Shown in pieces: positions 1 through 10,245 of a stretch of 64,000 nucleotides of DNA. Position numbers and translations under genes: made by a program. The notes below the pieces were generated by a model that was not told the origin of the DNA, made no database searches, and saw only the letters and a list, made by a program, of their open reading frames with translations. The DNA comes from Tridacna crocea (Eukaryota; Mollusca; Bivalvia; Cardiida; Cardiidae): the NCBI GenBank assembly GCA_943736015.1, contig OX031064.1:34709361-34773360 (forward strand). Direction: 5' to 3'. The first letter of the stretch is position 1, and the number at the start of each line of letters is the position of its first letter.

Positions 1-17
1 ATGATTATAGCCATGAT

Positions 18-90
18 TTAACCCTTAACCAAATAATCCCGAATTTTAATGACCCTTAGGAAAAATGCCGTTGAAAACATTGTGGGAAAA
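18..90 (+). mobile_element. H1 left-half fragment, forward
   Basis: TTAACCCTTAACCAAATAATCCC at the left end, then the left palindrome arm GAAAACATTGTGGGAAAAG; broken there by unrelated DNA. Confidence 0.7.
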
Positions 91-185
91 GAATACTGAT
101 GTGTTCGTCAAACAACCTGTCTACAAGATTCAAAATTCGTATTGTTTATTCATGGTTTGTTTCTCCATTCCTCCCTCATTCCCCC

Positions 186-187
<2 letters not shown>

Positions 188-224
<37 letters not shown>

Positions 225-240
225 TCTCTCTCTTTCTGTT
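188..240. repeat. (CT)n microsatellite
   Basis: About 30 bp of pure CT, then interrupted CT/CTTT. Confidence 0.95.
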
Positions 241-504
241 TTTCTTTTTTTCCAGCCTCACAGACTATAGAGTCAGCCTTCTAATAGATTTTGCACCAAG
301 AATGAATTTAGCTATTACACTGTTTCTCTACATTGCTTTTACCTAAGAATTAAAAAAAGAAACGGAAAGAACAGCGCTCGACATAAAACTGGGCCATTTT
401 ACATACTTGACAAATTTTTGACCTAGTGATCGATATTTTTTATCGGCTGTAAACCTGACCGCAAGCTATTGTGGTATCCATGAAGCTGCAGGCTGGCAAA
501 TTTA

Positions 505-592
505 GGGACCTTTTGCGGACAGTGTGGGTTAACATCAGACGGCACAAAACGTGCAGTCTGATCTTGGATCCACACTGTCCGATAGACGGATT
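505..592. repeat. H3 palindrome core
   Basis: TTTTGCGGACAGTGT…CGTGCAGTCTGATCTTGGA…ACACTGTCCG; imperfect arms around a CAAAACG centre. Left and right H3 ends not distinguishable. Confidence 0.7.
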
Positions 593-754
593 TAGAATAC
601 TATCACCCACATTTATCTGGAGCTCTGTGGGCTAATCTAGCAGAGTAAGACAAAACTTATACATACCGGTTGTCGGACAAATAAACGAAAAGCAAAAGAC
701 TTTGATTTCGTGTTCCATCAGACAGCTTTATAGTCAGTCGTCTTATGAACCTCC

Positions 755-982
755 TTAACCCTTTCCCAAACGACAAACTTTTGGACTAAACCAAATTGAA
801 AACATTTGCAGACGACAATTCAGCTCTTGCTGAAAAGATGATTTCTGTCTACGATAGGGTAGAAAACATTGTGGGAAAAGGAGAAAATGCTGGTTACCAG
901 CATTTTCTCCTTTTCCCACAATGTTTTCAAAAGCTACTATTCCAGACCCGTAAAAACCAGGGATTGTTTGGGAAAGGGTTAA
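755..982 (-). mobile_element. H1 TTAA hairpin element, full copy (reference copy)
   Basis: 228 bp from TTAA to TTAA. Left terminus CCCTTTCCCAAACGACAAAC, right terminus ends GGATTGTTTGGGAAAGGG. The internal palindrome GAAAACATTGTGGGAAAAGG…AGAAAATGCTGGT and its complement runs about 66 bp. There is no ORF of its own; the recurring short reading frames through it are accidental. TTAA flanks with CCYT termini suggest mobilisation by a piggyBac-type transposase from elsewhere. Centre variant is GGTTACC. Confidence 0.9.
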
Positions 983-1119
983 CTCAAGAAATGCCTCCTT
1001 AACTCGAGACCAGACGATAAAAAGTCAGATTTGTCTAAAGCGGACAAAAATGATCACAAGCACCGTATCACTAAAGCAGCACAATCAGAGAACGCAAGTG
1101 ATTTTTCAAAGTTCATCAG

Positions 1120-1215
1120 TGACCTAAACCTTTGACCCGTGTGATCCATAAACAATAGGGCACCTCCATGGGTCGTGAGCAACACTTGTATAAAGTTTCA
1201 GAGTCCTAGATCAAA
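1120..1215. repeat. Diverged copy of the CTTTGACC/GTGTGA tandem-repeat family
   Basis: Shares ACCTTTGACC…GTGTGAT…AATAGGGCACCTCC…GAGCAACACTTGTATAAAGT with the units at 18410-18920. Confidence 0.6.
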
Positions 1216-1221
1216 TGGCTT

Positions 1222-1420
1222 TTAACCCTTTACCCCATAAGGCATTTCTATGGTAGATATATCTCTAATTGATCCTAAATTACAGCAATAATGAAGCCGT
1301 TTCTTATGTGTATATGACACCTTTTGATAGTCTAGAAAACATTGTGGCAAAAGGTGAAATTGCTGGTCACGAGCAATTTCACCTTTTGCCATAATGTTTT
1401 CCAAAGGCTCCTACAAACAA
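1222..1420 (+). mobile_element. H1 relative with an altered, symmetric hairpin
   Basis: Starts TTAACCCTTTACC. The hairpin arms read GGCAAAAGGTGAAATTGC and GCAATTTCACCTTTTGCC: both arms differ from the H1 consensus at matching positions. The right end is not recognisable. Confidence 0.6.
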
Positions 1421-1469
1421 TGAGTAGAAATGAGTATCTATGGAGTAAAGTGTAGAGCCCGGAAACTAA

Positions 1470-1555
1470 ACAGTGCGGACGGATTTACGGACAGACAGAC
1501 AGTCATGGTTTTGGGCGGATTTACGGACGCACGGACAGACAGAGAGTCATGGTGA
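1470..1555. repeat. Short tandem GCGGATTTACGGAC(AG) repeat
   Basis: Two copies of a roughly 45-bp unit containing GGCGGATTTACGGAC and AGACAG…AGTCATGGT. Confidence 0.7.
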
Positions 1556-1929
1556 AACCTAAATACTCCTCTACTTCGTAGGTGGGTATATTTAAGTGTT
1601 TGCATACGCCATAATGAATATGCCTCAAATGAAGTAGAAATTTGTGAAAAGGTAAAAAACTTTCTAAGAAAGAGAGAAAATGCGTTTGATTAATCTAACT
1701 GCCTTTTTAATGTGTCCCTCTGCCTCTGTCTTTCCGGGTCTCTCTTTCAGTCTCTTTCATATGCCCATAGTCTTCTTTTGTCTCACTCTCCTCTTCGCCT
1801 TGCAGTTTACCTCAGAGATTTCAAGAAAGTTTGATGTACTTCTCGGAATAAATCACATACTTTCACAGATAAGTGATTTATCAATATGTCAAAATTTTAG
1901 AGAACGATAGGTTGTCAGGATTTTCCCTT

Positions 1930-2120
1930 TAAACCCTAACCTGTAAAGCCTTCTAGCCTATATACCGAATGATATTTTTTCAAATCTTACTTTTTGGAGA
2001 AAGATATCTCCGTATCGGACAGTCTAGATCCAAGATCAGACTGCACGTTTTGTGCAGTCTGATCGTGATCTACACTGTCTGCAAAAGGTCAGTGAATCGC
2101 GCTTAGCAGCCTAGGGGTTA
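1930..2120. mobile_element. H3 element, near full length
   Basis: Palindrome AGATCCAAGATCAGACTGCAC with its mirror around GTTTTG. It is flanked by TCTCCGTATCGGACAG and TCAGTGAATCGCGCTTAGCAG, ending CCTAGGGGTTA; termini decayed. Confidence 0.7.
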
Positions 2121-2197
2121 CACATGGAACACGTTGCTTTTCACAAGAACTTACATCACGATTACAAACGCCAGAAACACTGAAAAACACTGAAAAA

Positions 2198-2460
2198 ATC
2201 ATGGTTTACAACACGCGAAAAGGGGCATTGAGACATTTGCGTAAAATGTTGTCTAGGATCATCCTGCGCAGTCCTTGTAGGCTAATCCGAGACTGCACTT
2301 TACGACTACATAAGATTATGTGCAACAATAGACTTGCCCAAAACAGAAAATTACATTTAACACGGAAAGTGTCGTTTTGGATTAGCCTGCGCAGGCTGAT
2401 TCGAGAAAACACTTTACGGAAATGTCCGAATTTCCCTTTTTGAGTTTTGCAGGCCATAAT
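2198..2460. mobile_element. H2 double-palindrome element, decayed
   Basis: ACAACACGCGAAAAGGGGCATT at left, inverted at right as …GAATTTCCCTTTTTGAGTTTTGCAGG. Both inner palindromes have lost part of their arms. Confidence 0.75.
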
Positions 2461-2534
2461 ACTGAAAAATGCCATTCTTCGGGGAAAAACTACAATAAAA
2501 TTACGATTTCAAACCTTTGCTGCAATATTTTACA

Positions 2535-2754
2535 GAGAATTGGGCAGTGTACATTCAAGATCAATCAGACTGTACGTTCTGTGCAGTCTGATCTTGATCA
2601 ATATGGTCTGCTTTGGTTTGTTTGTATAGGAGTTCATATTGTGGGAAAAGGAGAAAATGCTGGTCACCAGCATTTTCTCCTTTTCCCACAATTTTTTCAG
2701 AAGGCTTCTTCCTCTGGGTCGTAAAAACCAGGGATTTGTTTGATAAAGGGTTAA
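2535..2754 (-). mobile_element. H3 core joined to H1 right half
   Basis: H3 palindrome (CAGTGTACATTCAAGATCAA…TTGATCAATATGGTC) runs into an H1 whose left part is missing but whose whole palindrome (2637-2697) and right end …TTGATAAAGGGTTAA are present. Confidence 0.75.
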
Positions 2755-2759
2755 AGAAA

Positions 2760-3265
2760 ATAGTTAAATTGTTTACTTCGTTACGCGAAAGACAAAAGCT
2801 ATGTTAATTAACGTAGTCGCAGTATAATACTCTTCTTGTACTTGTGACGTAGTGACCGATTTTTTACGGGTTTAAAGGAGAAAAAAAAGACGCTTCGTTG
2901 AATTTGTAAATGTCTAGTACACGTAGATTATCTCTGGGGATGACACAAAATCCCCGAGATGAAGGGGTTTTTTTTGTAGATCTTATCTTGCTATTCTTAT
3001 ATATGTGAATAAAAGATTTGTTGAACCTGTTACACATTGTCTACGGGGATGATTTCGTTCAGGAAAATTCGATTTTCCGACAGAAATCCACACCGAAATT
3101 CACCGAATTTCGCAAAAGAAATCTTTAGAGGTCCCCTAAGAGTACTGAGCATATCTTATTAAATGAATGGAGTGAAGATTACGATAGGACTGTCCATAGC
3201 AGACATGATTGTAGATATAGTAATATTGTCTTTAATTCTTTACCAATATAAATCTTCATAAAACC
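2760..3265. other. No gene seen
   Basis: AT-rich DNA with a short quasi-palindrome (ATTATCTCTGGGGATG… / …CATCTCGGGGATTTTGTG, 2925-2960). No exon signature recognised. Confidence 0.4.
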
Positions 3266-3269
3266 TCTA

Positions 3270-3455
3270 ACTCGACCAGTTCGATTGCATTTGCAGACAA
3301 CAAATTGAATGTAGCTCAAATGGTGATTTCTGTCTTAGATTTTGTAGAAACATTTTGGAAAAAGAAGAAAATTCTGGTTACCAGTATTTTCTCCTTTGAC
3401 CACAGTGTTTTCTACAGCGTTGTCTTTCAGGGTCGTTACAATTCGGGTTTGGGTG
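3270..3455 (-). mobile_element. H1, degraded, both ends lost
   Basis: GATTGCATTTGCAGACAACAAATTG leads to a hairpin with mismatched arms (AAATTCTGGTTACCAGTATTTTC). Confidence 0.65.
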
Positions 3456-3667
3456 GAAAGAGAAATCAAAGGACTGAAAGTCATGAGAAGTGGATTTGTT
3501 GGTCATTGGTATGAAGAAATGAAAAACAAAACGACAACACTTTGTCATCAAATACATCATATTTTAATAGAAATTACGCAATGGAACAAATCTTGACGTG
3601 AATGGAAAGTCAGAGTTTGTCTAGTTTGAATTACACTAGGTAGGTGTGATTTTATTGCTTATGAGTG

Positions 3668-3735
3668 GTATCCGACCTTGTAGCTCAGTGGTAAGCGTAT
3701 ACTAGTAACTCACGAGGGTTTGATACTCGGTTGTG
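3668..3735 (+). repeat. tRNA-like SINE head
   Basis: TAGCTCAGTGGTAAGCG resembles an internal A box and GAGGGTTTGATACTC a decayed B box, at tRNA spacing. It does not fold as a true tRNA. Confidence 0.5.
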
Positions 3736-3779
3736 GCAAACTTTCTTTGCCAGCGGGCTTATGCCATTGCCCGATGTCC

Positions 3780-4680
3780 GTACTGCGTCAGTGCCTGCTT
3801 GCTAGCGTCCCTCTGTCCGTGCGTTAACTTTTATTACAAATGTTATCGTCTCTGAAACTACTCATCCAGTTTTGACGGAATTCACAAAAATAATCGTGCC
3901 ATGGTCCTCTTCAGAATTTCTTTAAAAAAACAAAAATTGATTCCTTCAGAAACTCTGGTTGCCATCGCAAGAAAACTGAAAAAAAAAATGTTAAAAAAAA
4001 TTTAATATGTTCTTGTTTGAAACTATAAAGCATATTGCTTCCTATTCGGCATGTAGCTTTATCTACTACGCGTCTTTAAGTTATAGCCTCGGGCGTCTCA
4101 AGTTTTATATGAGCCTAATAAAGAGAAAACTTAAAGAATCTTCTCATATGGAGCAATAAGTCCTAGGGCTACCAATTTTTCATGCAGCTTTATCTAGTCA
4201 ACCTCTACTATGAGGGTCCAAGTTATAGCCCTGTGTTCAAGGTTAGCCTTACCCCAGGGTCACAAGTTTTACAAAGGATTATATAGTGAAAACTTTAGAA
4301 TTCCTCTTGTTACTAACCGTAAGACCTAGGGCTACTAAATTTAGCTCTGTCTGAGGTGTCTCATGTTTTACAGGGTCATATATTGAGGAAAATTTAAAAA
4401 TGTTCGTGTATAACCTTACATTCTAGACCTGTAACATTTGATGTTGGGCTTTATCTTATGTACCTCCACCAGAATTCAATAATAGTTTGTGTTCAAAATT
4501 GGCTATACCCTGGGGGTCAAAACACTCTAGTTGGATTTTAGAGGAAAAAATGCACATCTTCTAGTTCAAAACCAATAGGCCAAGTATTGTAATGTTTGGC
4601 TTATAGTGTTTTTATTCATTAGTTAGTGGAGCAATTCAGGGCCATCATGGCCAACCTTGTTTCTGAATTCAACTTGTGTG
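3780..4680. repeat. Diverged bivalve-type tandem repeat
   Basis: 3835-4000 shares AAACTCTGGTTGCCAT with the repeat at 19640. 4010-4680 holds about five blurred units with recurring AAGTTATAGCC, ACTTTAAGAAT and CCTAGGGCTAC blocks. No coding potential seen. Confidence 0.5.
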
Positions 4681-4909
4681 TTAACCTTTTACCACACAAT
4701 GATGACTTTTAACGCCCCTGAAAGAGAGGGCTTTTGAAAACATTGTTGGAAAAGGAGAAAATGCTGGTATACCAGCATTTTCTCTTTTTCTTACAATGTT
4801 TTCTACCCTACCACAGAAAATGAATTCATATGAGCCACATTGAAACTGTCATCAGCAAATGCTTTCAATTCTGACAGGTCTAAAATTTTGTCGTGTGGTA
4901 AAGGGTTAA
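4681..4909 (+). mobile_element. H1, full copy, forward
   Basis: TTAA at both ends. Left arm has ATTGTTGGAAAAGG; the right arm reads TTTTTCTTACAATG, so this pair is partly mismatched. The right TTAA is shared with the next fragment. Confidence 0.9.
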
Positions 4910-5002
4910 CCCTTTCCCAAACAAGCCCTGGTTTTTACGTGTCTGCAGTAAAGGTCTTTTGAAAACACTGTGGGAAAAGGAGAACTTGCACTGGCAAAAA
5001 GG
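4906..5002 (+). mobile_element. H1 left-half, forward
   Basis: Begins at the TTAA that closes the previous copy and breaks off inside the left hairpin arm (GGAGAACTTGCACTGG). Confidence 0.75.
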
Positions 5003-5177
5003 GTTTTAATGCTCCTTCGTGATGTACTCTACAAACCAAGTCATCACATAATTAACAATCAAGTCATATCGTAATAACCCATGAAAGTCACGTAGCCGAT
5101 TACTTTTCGCTCATCCTTTGTAGGTCTAACGCAAGAAATCACATGAAGCCATTGTTGTTCTGTTGATAACATGTAGA

Positions 5178-5407
5178 TTAACCCATTACCACACGATCCT
5201 TACCTTTGACGACCCCGAGAAAGAATTCTATAGAAAAAATTGTAGGAAAAGGAGAAAATGCTGGTAACCAGCATTTTCTCCTTTTTCCACAATGTTTTCT
5301 ATCCTTCACAAAACAAATTTCAAATTTTTAGTCACTTTTATCTTGTCGTCTACAAATGCTTTTGATTTGGGACAAGCCTAAAATATTGTCGTTTAGTAAT
5401 GAGTTAA
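5178..5407 (+). mobile_element. H1, full copy, forward
   Basis: Subtype with ACCCATTACCACACGATCC at left and ATTGTCGTTTAGTAATGAG at right. Confidence 0.9.
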
Positions 5408-5634
5408 GGATGGCTCGTTATCTTTAATCATATTATTTCCTGGAAAAGGGGGGAATGTTTGATGAAATGACTGTGCCTCATCCTGTTTCCTTTATTACAT
5501 CATCAGGAATCACTAACAGGGGAACCCTACAAATCTTTGAAGTTAATTTTTCCTTTTATCTTGTTCAATACGGATGTTGACACTGGTACAGCACTCAGTA
5601 GCATATTACAAGATCCTATCATACTGAAAGTTTT

Positions 5635-5785
5635 GTCTGTCTGTCTGTCTGTCTGCCTACCTGCGTTTGTGTCCTCTGGCCCGACCGTCCGTCTGTCTCT
5701 GTCTCATTGTCTGCCTGTCTCCATTTCTGTCTATCTTTATGTCTGTCCGTCTCTATGTGTCTCCCTCTCTGTCTCTCTATGTCCG
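5635..5785. repeat. (GTCT)n-rich tract
   Basis: Pure (GTCT) then degenerate GTCTGYCT/GTCTCTCT. Confidence 0.9.
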
Positions 5786-5835
5786 ATACGACGTATGAAG
5801 ATGAGCTGTCACCGTACTATATCAAAATCAGTCAA

Positions 5836-5837
5836 TT

Positions 5838-5878
<41 letters not shown>

Positions 5879-5879
5879 G
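5836..5879. repeat. (AATC)n microsatellite
   Basis: About eleven uninterrupted AATC units. Confidence 0.95.
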
Positions 5880-6036
5880 CCACCGAACATTTCATCATCT
5901 GAAACAAAGTTACACTTAACGTCTTTAAGAACAGTTACTCCCTGTAAAATACAGATAGCAAATAGACTATGCAGAAATTAGTGCATTTGTCTCTAAAGAA
6001 ATCATTTTCTTTCTTTCCCACAGTGTTTTGTGCAAG

Positions 6037-6198
6037 TTAACTACAGCACAAAATCTAATTTGTTTCCAGCAGGGTAGAAAACATTGTGGGAAAAGGAGAA
6101 AATGCTGGTTACCAGCATTTTCTCCTTTTTCCACAATGTTTTCAAAAGGCTTCGATATCAGGGTCGTTAAAAGCAGGGATTGTTTGGGAAATGGTTAA
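6037..6198 (-). mobile_element. H1 missing its left third
   Basis: Intact palindrome at about 6077-6142, right end …GATTGTTTGGGAAATGGTTAA. Confidence 0.8.
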
Positions 6199-6427
6199 GC
6201 CTGTACCAGACGAAAACAATTTAGCCTTGTCCAAATTGAAAGCATTTGCAGAAGACAATTTCAGTGTCACTCAAATGTTACAATTTTCCTTGATAAGGTA
6301 GAAAACATTTTGGGAAAAAAGGAAAAAAAATGCTGGTTGCAAGCATTTTCTCCGTTTTTCCCACTATGTTTTCTAAAGTCTTCTCTCCTAGGGGTGCTAA
6401 AAGTTGTCTGTGTGTGGTAAAGAGTTA
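6195..6427 (-). mobile_element. H1, near full, sharing a TTAA with the preceding copy
   Basis: Begins at the shared TTAA (6195-6198). Hairpin loosened by A-insertions; ends GGTAAAGAGTTAC. Confidence 0.8.
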
Positions 6428-6471
6428 CTTTTTTTTTATGTTGCGAGATCTTTTACCTGTATGATTATCAT

Positions 6472-6704
6472 TAACCCTTTCCCAAACAATCCCTGGTTCA
6501 AAGTTTACGGGTCTGGAATAGTAGCCTTTTGAAAACATTGTGGGAAAAGGAGAAAATGCTGGTAACCAGCATTTTCTCCTTTTCCCACAATGTTTTCTAC
6601 CCTATCATTGACAGAAATCCTCTTTTTAGCTAGAGTTGAATTGTCGTCTGCAAATGCTTTCAATTTGGTCTAGTCCAAAAGTTTGTCGTTTGGGAAAGAG
6701 TTAA
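6472..6704 (+). mobile_element. H1, full copy, forward
   Basis: TTAACCCTTTCCCAAACAATCC to TCGTTTGGGAAAGAGTTAA with a perfect inner palindrome. Confidence 0.9.
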
Positions 6705-6911
6705 TTATTCTATCTACCAAGTATCTATCATGTAATGAATATCCGTGATGGAGTCCAAAGTGCAATATGTTAGGGATTTCCCCTAATACAGAGGCTACCC
6801 AATAAAATCTTTTCATTTTTTTTTTTGCGTTTTGGGTGTAAAATTTCGGGAATTTGTTCTTTTTAAAGGAATTACCGCATTTTCATAGAAAAATCGTGTA
6901 AATCAATTACA

Positions 6912-6990
6912 GCGGATCGAGCTTGATTTTTACATTCCTCTGATACGCTTTTTCGTTTAAAGCTGATCATATTTCGCTTACAACGAAAAG
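6912..6990 (+). repeat. H7 internal fragment
   Basis: GGCGGATCGAGCTTGATTTT and the following ACGCTTTTTCGTT match 8174-8240 and 61719-61760. Confidence 0.7.
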
Positions 6991-7003
6991 AAACAGGAAT
7001 TCA

Positions 7004-7460
7004 TATAACCCTTTATCACACACTCTCGAGTTATATCAACCCTAAAGGTGAACAGTTTCGAAAACATTGCGGGGAAAGGAGAGAGAAAACGCTGGTATCC
7101 AGCATTTTCTCCTTTTCCCACAATGTTTTCTCCTCTTTCAACGGAGGGCCCTGTGTGGCTCAGTGGTAAAGTGCAGGACTCGTGATCTGGAGGTCCCGGA
7201 TTCGAGCCTCACTAGCTCCACTGGGTTTTTTTTCACAGGAGTGTCCTTGGGCAAAACACTTCAGAGCCTAGCCTAGTACTGGTGAAACCCAGGAAACATG
7301 AATAATGATTATGTGAACTGTCGCCGTGATATGACTGAAATACTGTTGAAAGCGGCGTAAAACACCAGTCAAACATTCTCTTTCAACGACAAATCTCATC
7401 ATTTGAGCCGCGTTTAACGTGTCGTCTACTTAGTGCTTTCAATTTTGATATGTTAAAAGG
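7004..7460 (+). mobile_element. H1 split by a SINE insertion
   Basis: Left part 7004-7143 (ends in ACAATGTTTTCTCCTCTTTCAACG) and right part 7378-7460 (ACAAATC…GTGCTTTCAATTTTGA) are one H1. The left TTAA is mutated. Confidence 0.8.
7144..7377 (+). mobile_element. tRNA-derived SINE with 11-bp target duplication
   Basis: A box TGGCTCAGTGGTAAAG, B box GATTCGAGCC; tail …GTTGAAAGCGGCGTAAAAC. CTCTTTCAACG at 7133-7143 is repeated perfectly at 7378-7388. Confidence 0.9.
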
Positions 7461-7462
7461 TA

Positions 7463-7548
7463 TATATCGTCGATTTACTTCAAAAAACTCGTAACTACAG
7501 CTTGAAAGAAGCTGCAGTTACGAGGTTTTTTAAGTAAACCGACGATAA
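7463..7548. repeat. Perfect-looking 38-bp-arm inverted repeat
   Basis: ATCGTCGATTTACTTCAAAA… mirrored as …AAGTAAACCGACGAT around a CTTGAAAG centre. One arm recurs alone at about 13808-13852. Confidence 0.8.
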
Positions 7549-7619
7549 TGGTCTGAGGTGTGTCTATGATACTCCGCATCACTATTATGTTTCACAAAAA
7601 AAAGAGTTCGTATCGTATA

Positions 7620-7883
7620 ATAATTCGCCTGTAAAAAGGACACTCGGACATATGCGTAAAGTGTCGTCTCGGATTAGCCTGCGCAGTCCGCGCAGGCTAA
7701 TCCGAGACGGCACTTTACGACTACATTAGATTTTGTGGTACAGTGGACTTGGGTAAAACAGAAGATTACATGAAAACGGAAAGTGTTCTATCGGATAAGT
7801 GTTTGCGGAGTGCGCTGGCCGATCCGGGACTACACCTTACGCAGATGTTCGAATGCCAGTTCCGCTTGTTGCATACCATATGG
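7620..7883. mobile_element. H2 element, full length
   Basis: First palindrome (GTCTCGGATTAGCCTGCGCA… and mirror) perfect; second eroded. Outer ends GGACACTCGGACATATGCG and CGCAGATGTTCGAATGCC are inverted repeats. Confidence 0.85.
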
Positions 7884-8123
7884 TTTTCATGATCCTGTTT
7901 ATGTATATATAGGAATCCCAGAAGAGACATGCATGTTGTATATAATGTTATAAATTTGAGGTCGCGGGTTAGAATTTATAGCCGGGAGGCAAATTGTTCT
8001 TCCATTATAATTATTTTTTTTTCTTTTTTGCTTGTTGAGCCCAAATAGAATTAAACATTTACGTCTTTTTTTCCTACACTTTCTCCCTTCAAAAAAAAAA
8101 AATGTTTACTTTTAGTGTACCAT

Positions 8124-8534
8124 CATCTTCGCAAGCCAAGGCTGACGATTCACTACCGCTACTCTACCCTTGGCGGATCGAGCTTGATTTTTACATTCCC
8201 CTCTTACGCCTTTTCGTTGGATGCAGCCAGCTGTAACTGCAACGAATGAAATCGCTCGTAGCATTTCATCTTTGATAAAAATAGAATAAGGTCGCGACCT
8301 TTCGAATAGAAGGTAAACATGGAAACGCAAGTGGATGTCTGCTTATCGCTTCATGTTGAATTATTGTATTCGTAAGCCGTTTGTAAAACGATATTTCATC
8401 GGCTTTCAGTAATATGATGTAAAGGGGGTAATAACCAGCATCCAATAGAGGGCGCATCGCAGGAATCTCGAAATCGGCCTCAATCAGTCAAGGGAAGATC
8501 CACGTAGTGATCGTAACCTTGGCTCGCGAAGATG
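8124..8534. mobile_element. H7 Mutator-like non-autonomous element
   Basis: 411 bp. Inverted ends CATCTTCGCAAGCCAAGG and CCTTGGCTCGCGAAGATG. Flanked by GTGTACCAT and GTGTACTAT (8 of 9 match), a 9-bp target duplication. No transposase. Confidence 0.8.
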
Positions 8535-8543
8535 GTGTACTAT

Positions 8544-8895
8544 AAGAAAAAGAAGAAAAAAGTTAGCTTTTGCGCATTCTCTATATTTTTGTGAAGATAT
8601 TACATCAGCACGTATAAGTCACAGAGGATCTTTGGTTTCCAGAGAATTACTCCTTTTGCTATCAAGGTGTTTTTTCCGAAGGAGATAATTCCTAGCCAAA
8701 GTATTTTCAGCTGATAAAAGGCATATGGATTCAGTGCGAAATGCGCGCCTGCTTGCATTATTTCTTGAACTTTGATAATAAACATATTAGTCTCATCGCA
8801 TAACAATGCAGTGATGTTGTTCTCACGTGCAAAAAAAATCTGGCGGCGTGGAAGTAAGAGGTTTTGATAATAAAAATAAACGCTAATGCTACATG
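8544..8895. other. No gene seen
   Basis: AT-rich with several non-supported short reading frames; no splice-bounded conserved peptide recognised. Confidence 0.35.
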
Positions 8896-8899
8896 GCTA

Positions 8900-9155
8900 G
8901 GTGTGCAGGCAGCGTTATATCAAAGAAAGAAGAACCCGACTTTGAGATTTTTTAAAATTTTTTTAACTCTTTACCAAACGACCAAATTCTAGACTGGTCC
9001 AAGTTGAAAGCATTTGCAGACGACAAAACCAAATTCTAGACTGGTCCAAGTTGAAAGCATTTGCAGACGACAAAATAAACGTAACTCAGATATTGAAATG
9101 TGTAGAGGCAACGTTATATCAAAGAAAGAAGAACCCGACTTTTGGATTTTTTTAA
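8900..9155 (+). repeat. Duplicated unit holding H1 left end
   Basis: The GCGTTATATCAAAGAAAGAAGAACCCGACTTT block and the following H1 end occur twice (from 8912 and 9109). Within the first unit, ACCAAATTCTAGACTGGTCC… is itself tandemly duplicated. Confidence 0.8.
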
Positions 9156-9383
9156 AACTCTTTACCAAACGACAAAATTCTAGGCTGGTCCAAATTGAAA
9201 GCATTTGCAGACGACAAAATAAACGTAACTCAGATATTGAAATGTCTTTCCAGTAGGGTTAGAAAACATTGTGGGAAAAGGAGAAAATGCTGGTTACCAG
9301 CATTTTCTCCTTTTCCCACAGTGTTTTTCAAAAGGCTTCTATCTCAGGGTCTAAAAACCGGGGATTATTTGGTAAACTGTTAA
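9154..9383 (-). mobile_element. H1, full copy, reverse
   Basis: Perfect inner palindrome except one extra T at the right arm end. Closely related to the copy at 9557-9813, which lies inverted. Confidence 0.88.
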
Positions 9384-9439
9384 GACTTGTCCTACAGGCT
9401 ATATCTGAACCCTTTACTTTATGACTGAACTGTAGAAAG

Positions 9440-9552
9440 TCATCAAATTTGAAAGCACTTGCAGACGACAAACTAAATGAAGCTCGTGTGGTTCAGTTTA
9501 ATGTTGATAGGGTAGAAAACATCGAGGAAAATGGAGAAAATGCTCAGTCTAT
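9440..9552 (-). mobile_element. H1 left-half, degraded
   Basis: GAAAGCACTTGCAGACGACAAAC to the left arm GGAGAAAATGCT, then cut. Confidence 0.7.
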
Positions 9553-9556
9553 CGTC

Positions 9557-9813
9557 GTAACCCTTTACCAAACAATCCCTGGTTTTCACGTCCGTGAGGA
9601 AGAAGCCCTCTGAAAACATTGTGGGAAAAGCCCTCTGAAAACATTGTGGGAAAAGGAGAAAATGCTGGTAACCAGCATTTTCTCCTTTTCCAACAATGTT
9701 TTCTAACCCTACTGGAAAGACATTTCAATATCTGAGTTACGTTTATTTTGTCGTCTGCAGATGCTTTCAATTTGGACCAGTCTAGAATTTTGTCGTTTGG
9801 TAAAGAGTTTTAA
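9557..9813 (+). mobile_element. H1 with a 25-bp internal duplication
   Basis: GCCCTCTGAAAACATTGTGG… occurs twice in tandem at the left arm (about 9606-9655). Flank AAAAAATCCCAAAGTCGG is the inverse of the 9140 flank. Confidence 0.85.
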
Positions 9814-9827
9814 AAAATCCCAAAGTC

Positions 9828-9947
9828 GGGACAATGTTTTCTACCCTTCTAAAGACAAGTTTCAAGTTCTGAGTCACTGTTATTTTGTCGTCTGCAAATG
9901 CTTCCAATTTAGACTAGTCTAGGAATTTGTCGTTTGCTATAGAGTTA
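9828..9947 (+). mobile_element. H1 right half
   Basis: ACAATGTTTTCTACCCTTC…GCAAATGCTTCCAATTT…TTGCTATAGAGTTAA. Confidence 0.8.
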
Positions 9948-10224
9948 AATGCTGTTTTTTTCCAGTTATTTAGCACGATAAGGGTTCAACAGTACAAATG
10001 AAATGTGCCTGTATTTGTTACACATAATCATTTTTAGTTAGACCGCCATTTGGCCTCTGAGAAGAACTAAGTTTAACCATAGGGTAATAAATATGAAATA
10101 CAGAACTTATGACAAGCTCTGAACTTTACTATATCTTATTTCAATCTCTGACGGCACTCAGGTAAGTGTATTTCCCTCTGTATACTAGAGACACCTGTCA
10201 GCCTCGTTTTCAACTTGAAAGATT

Positions 10225-10232
10225 TGACGTCA
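10225..10232. promoter_or_regulatory. CRE-type palindrome TGACGTCA upstream of the PKI-like gene
   Basis: Perfect 8-bp cAMP-response-element consensus about 360 bp upstream of the candidate TATA box. A second one is inside the CDS near 11039. The octamer recurs elsewhere in the window (for example near 13705, 40314, 52501 and 56413), so position alone is weak evidence. Confidence 0.2.
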
Positions 10233-10245
10233 TGCTCACCGATTT

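Noticed and set aside
28..346. 93-codon ORF at the left edge
   Set aside because: Mostly a CT microsatellite and an H1 fragment.
3668..3735. Functional tRNA gene
   Set aside because: A and B boxes are present but the stems do not pair; it fits a SINE head better. The same applies at 7150, 37160 and 56940.
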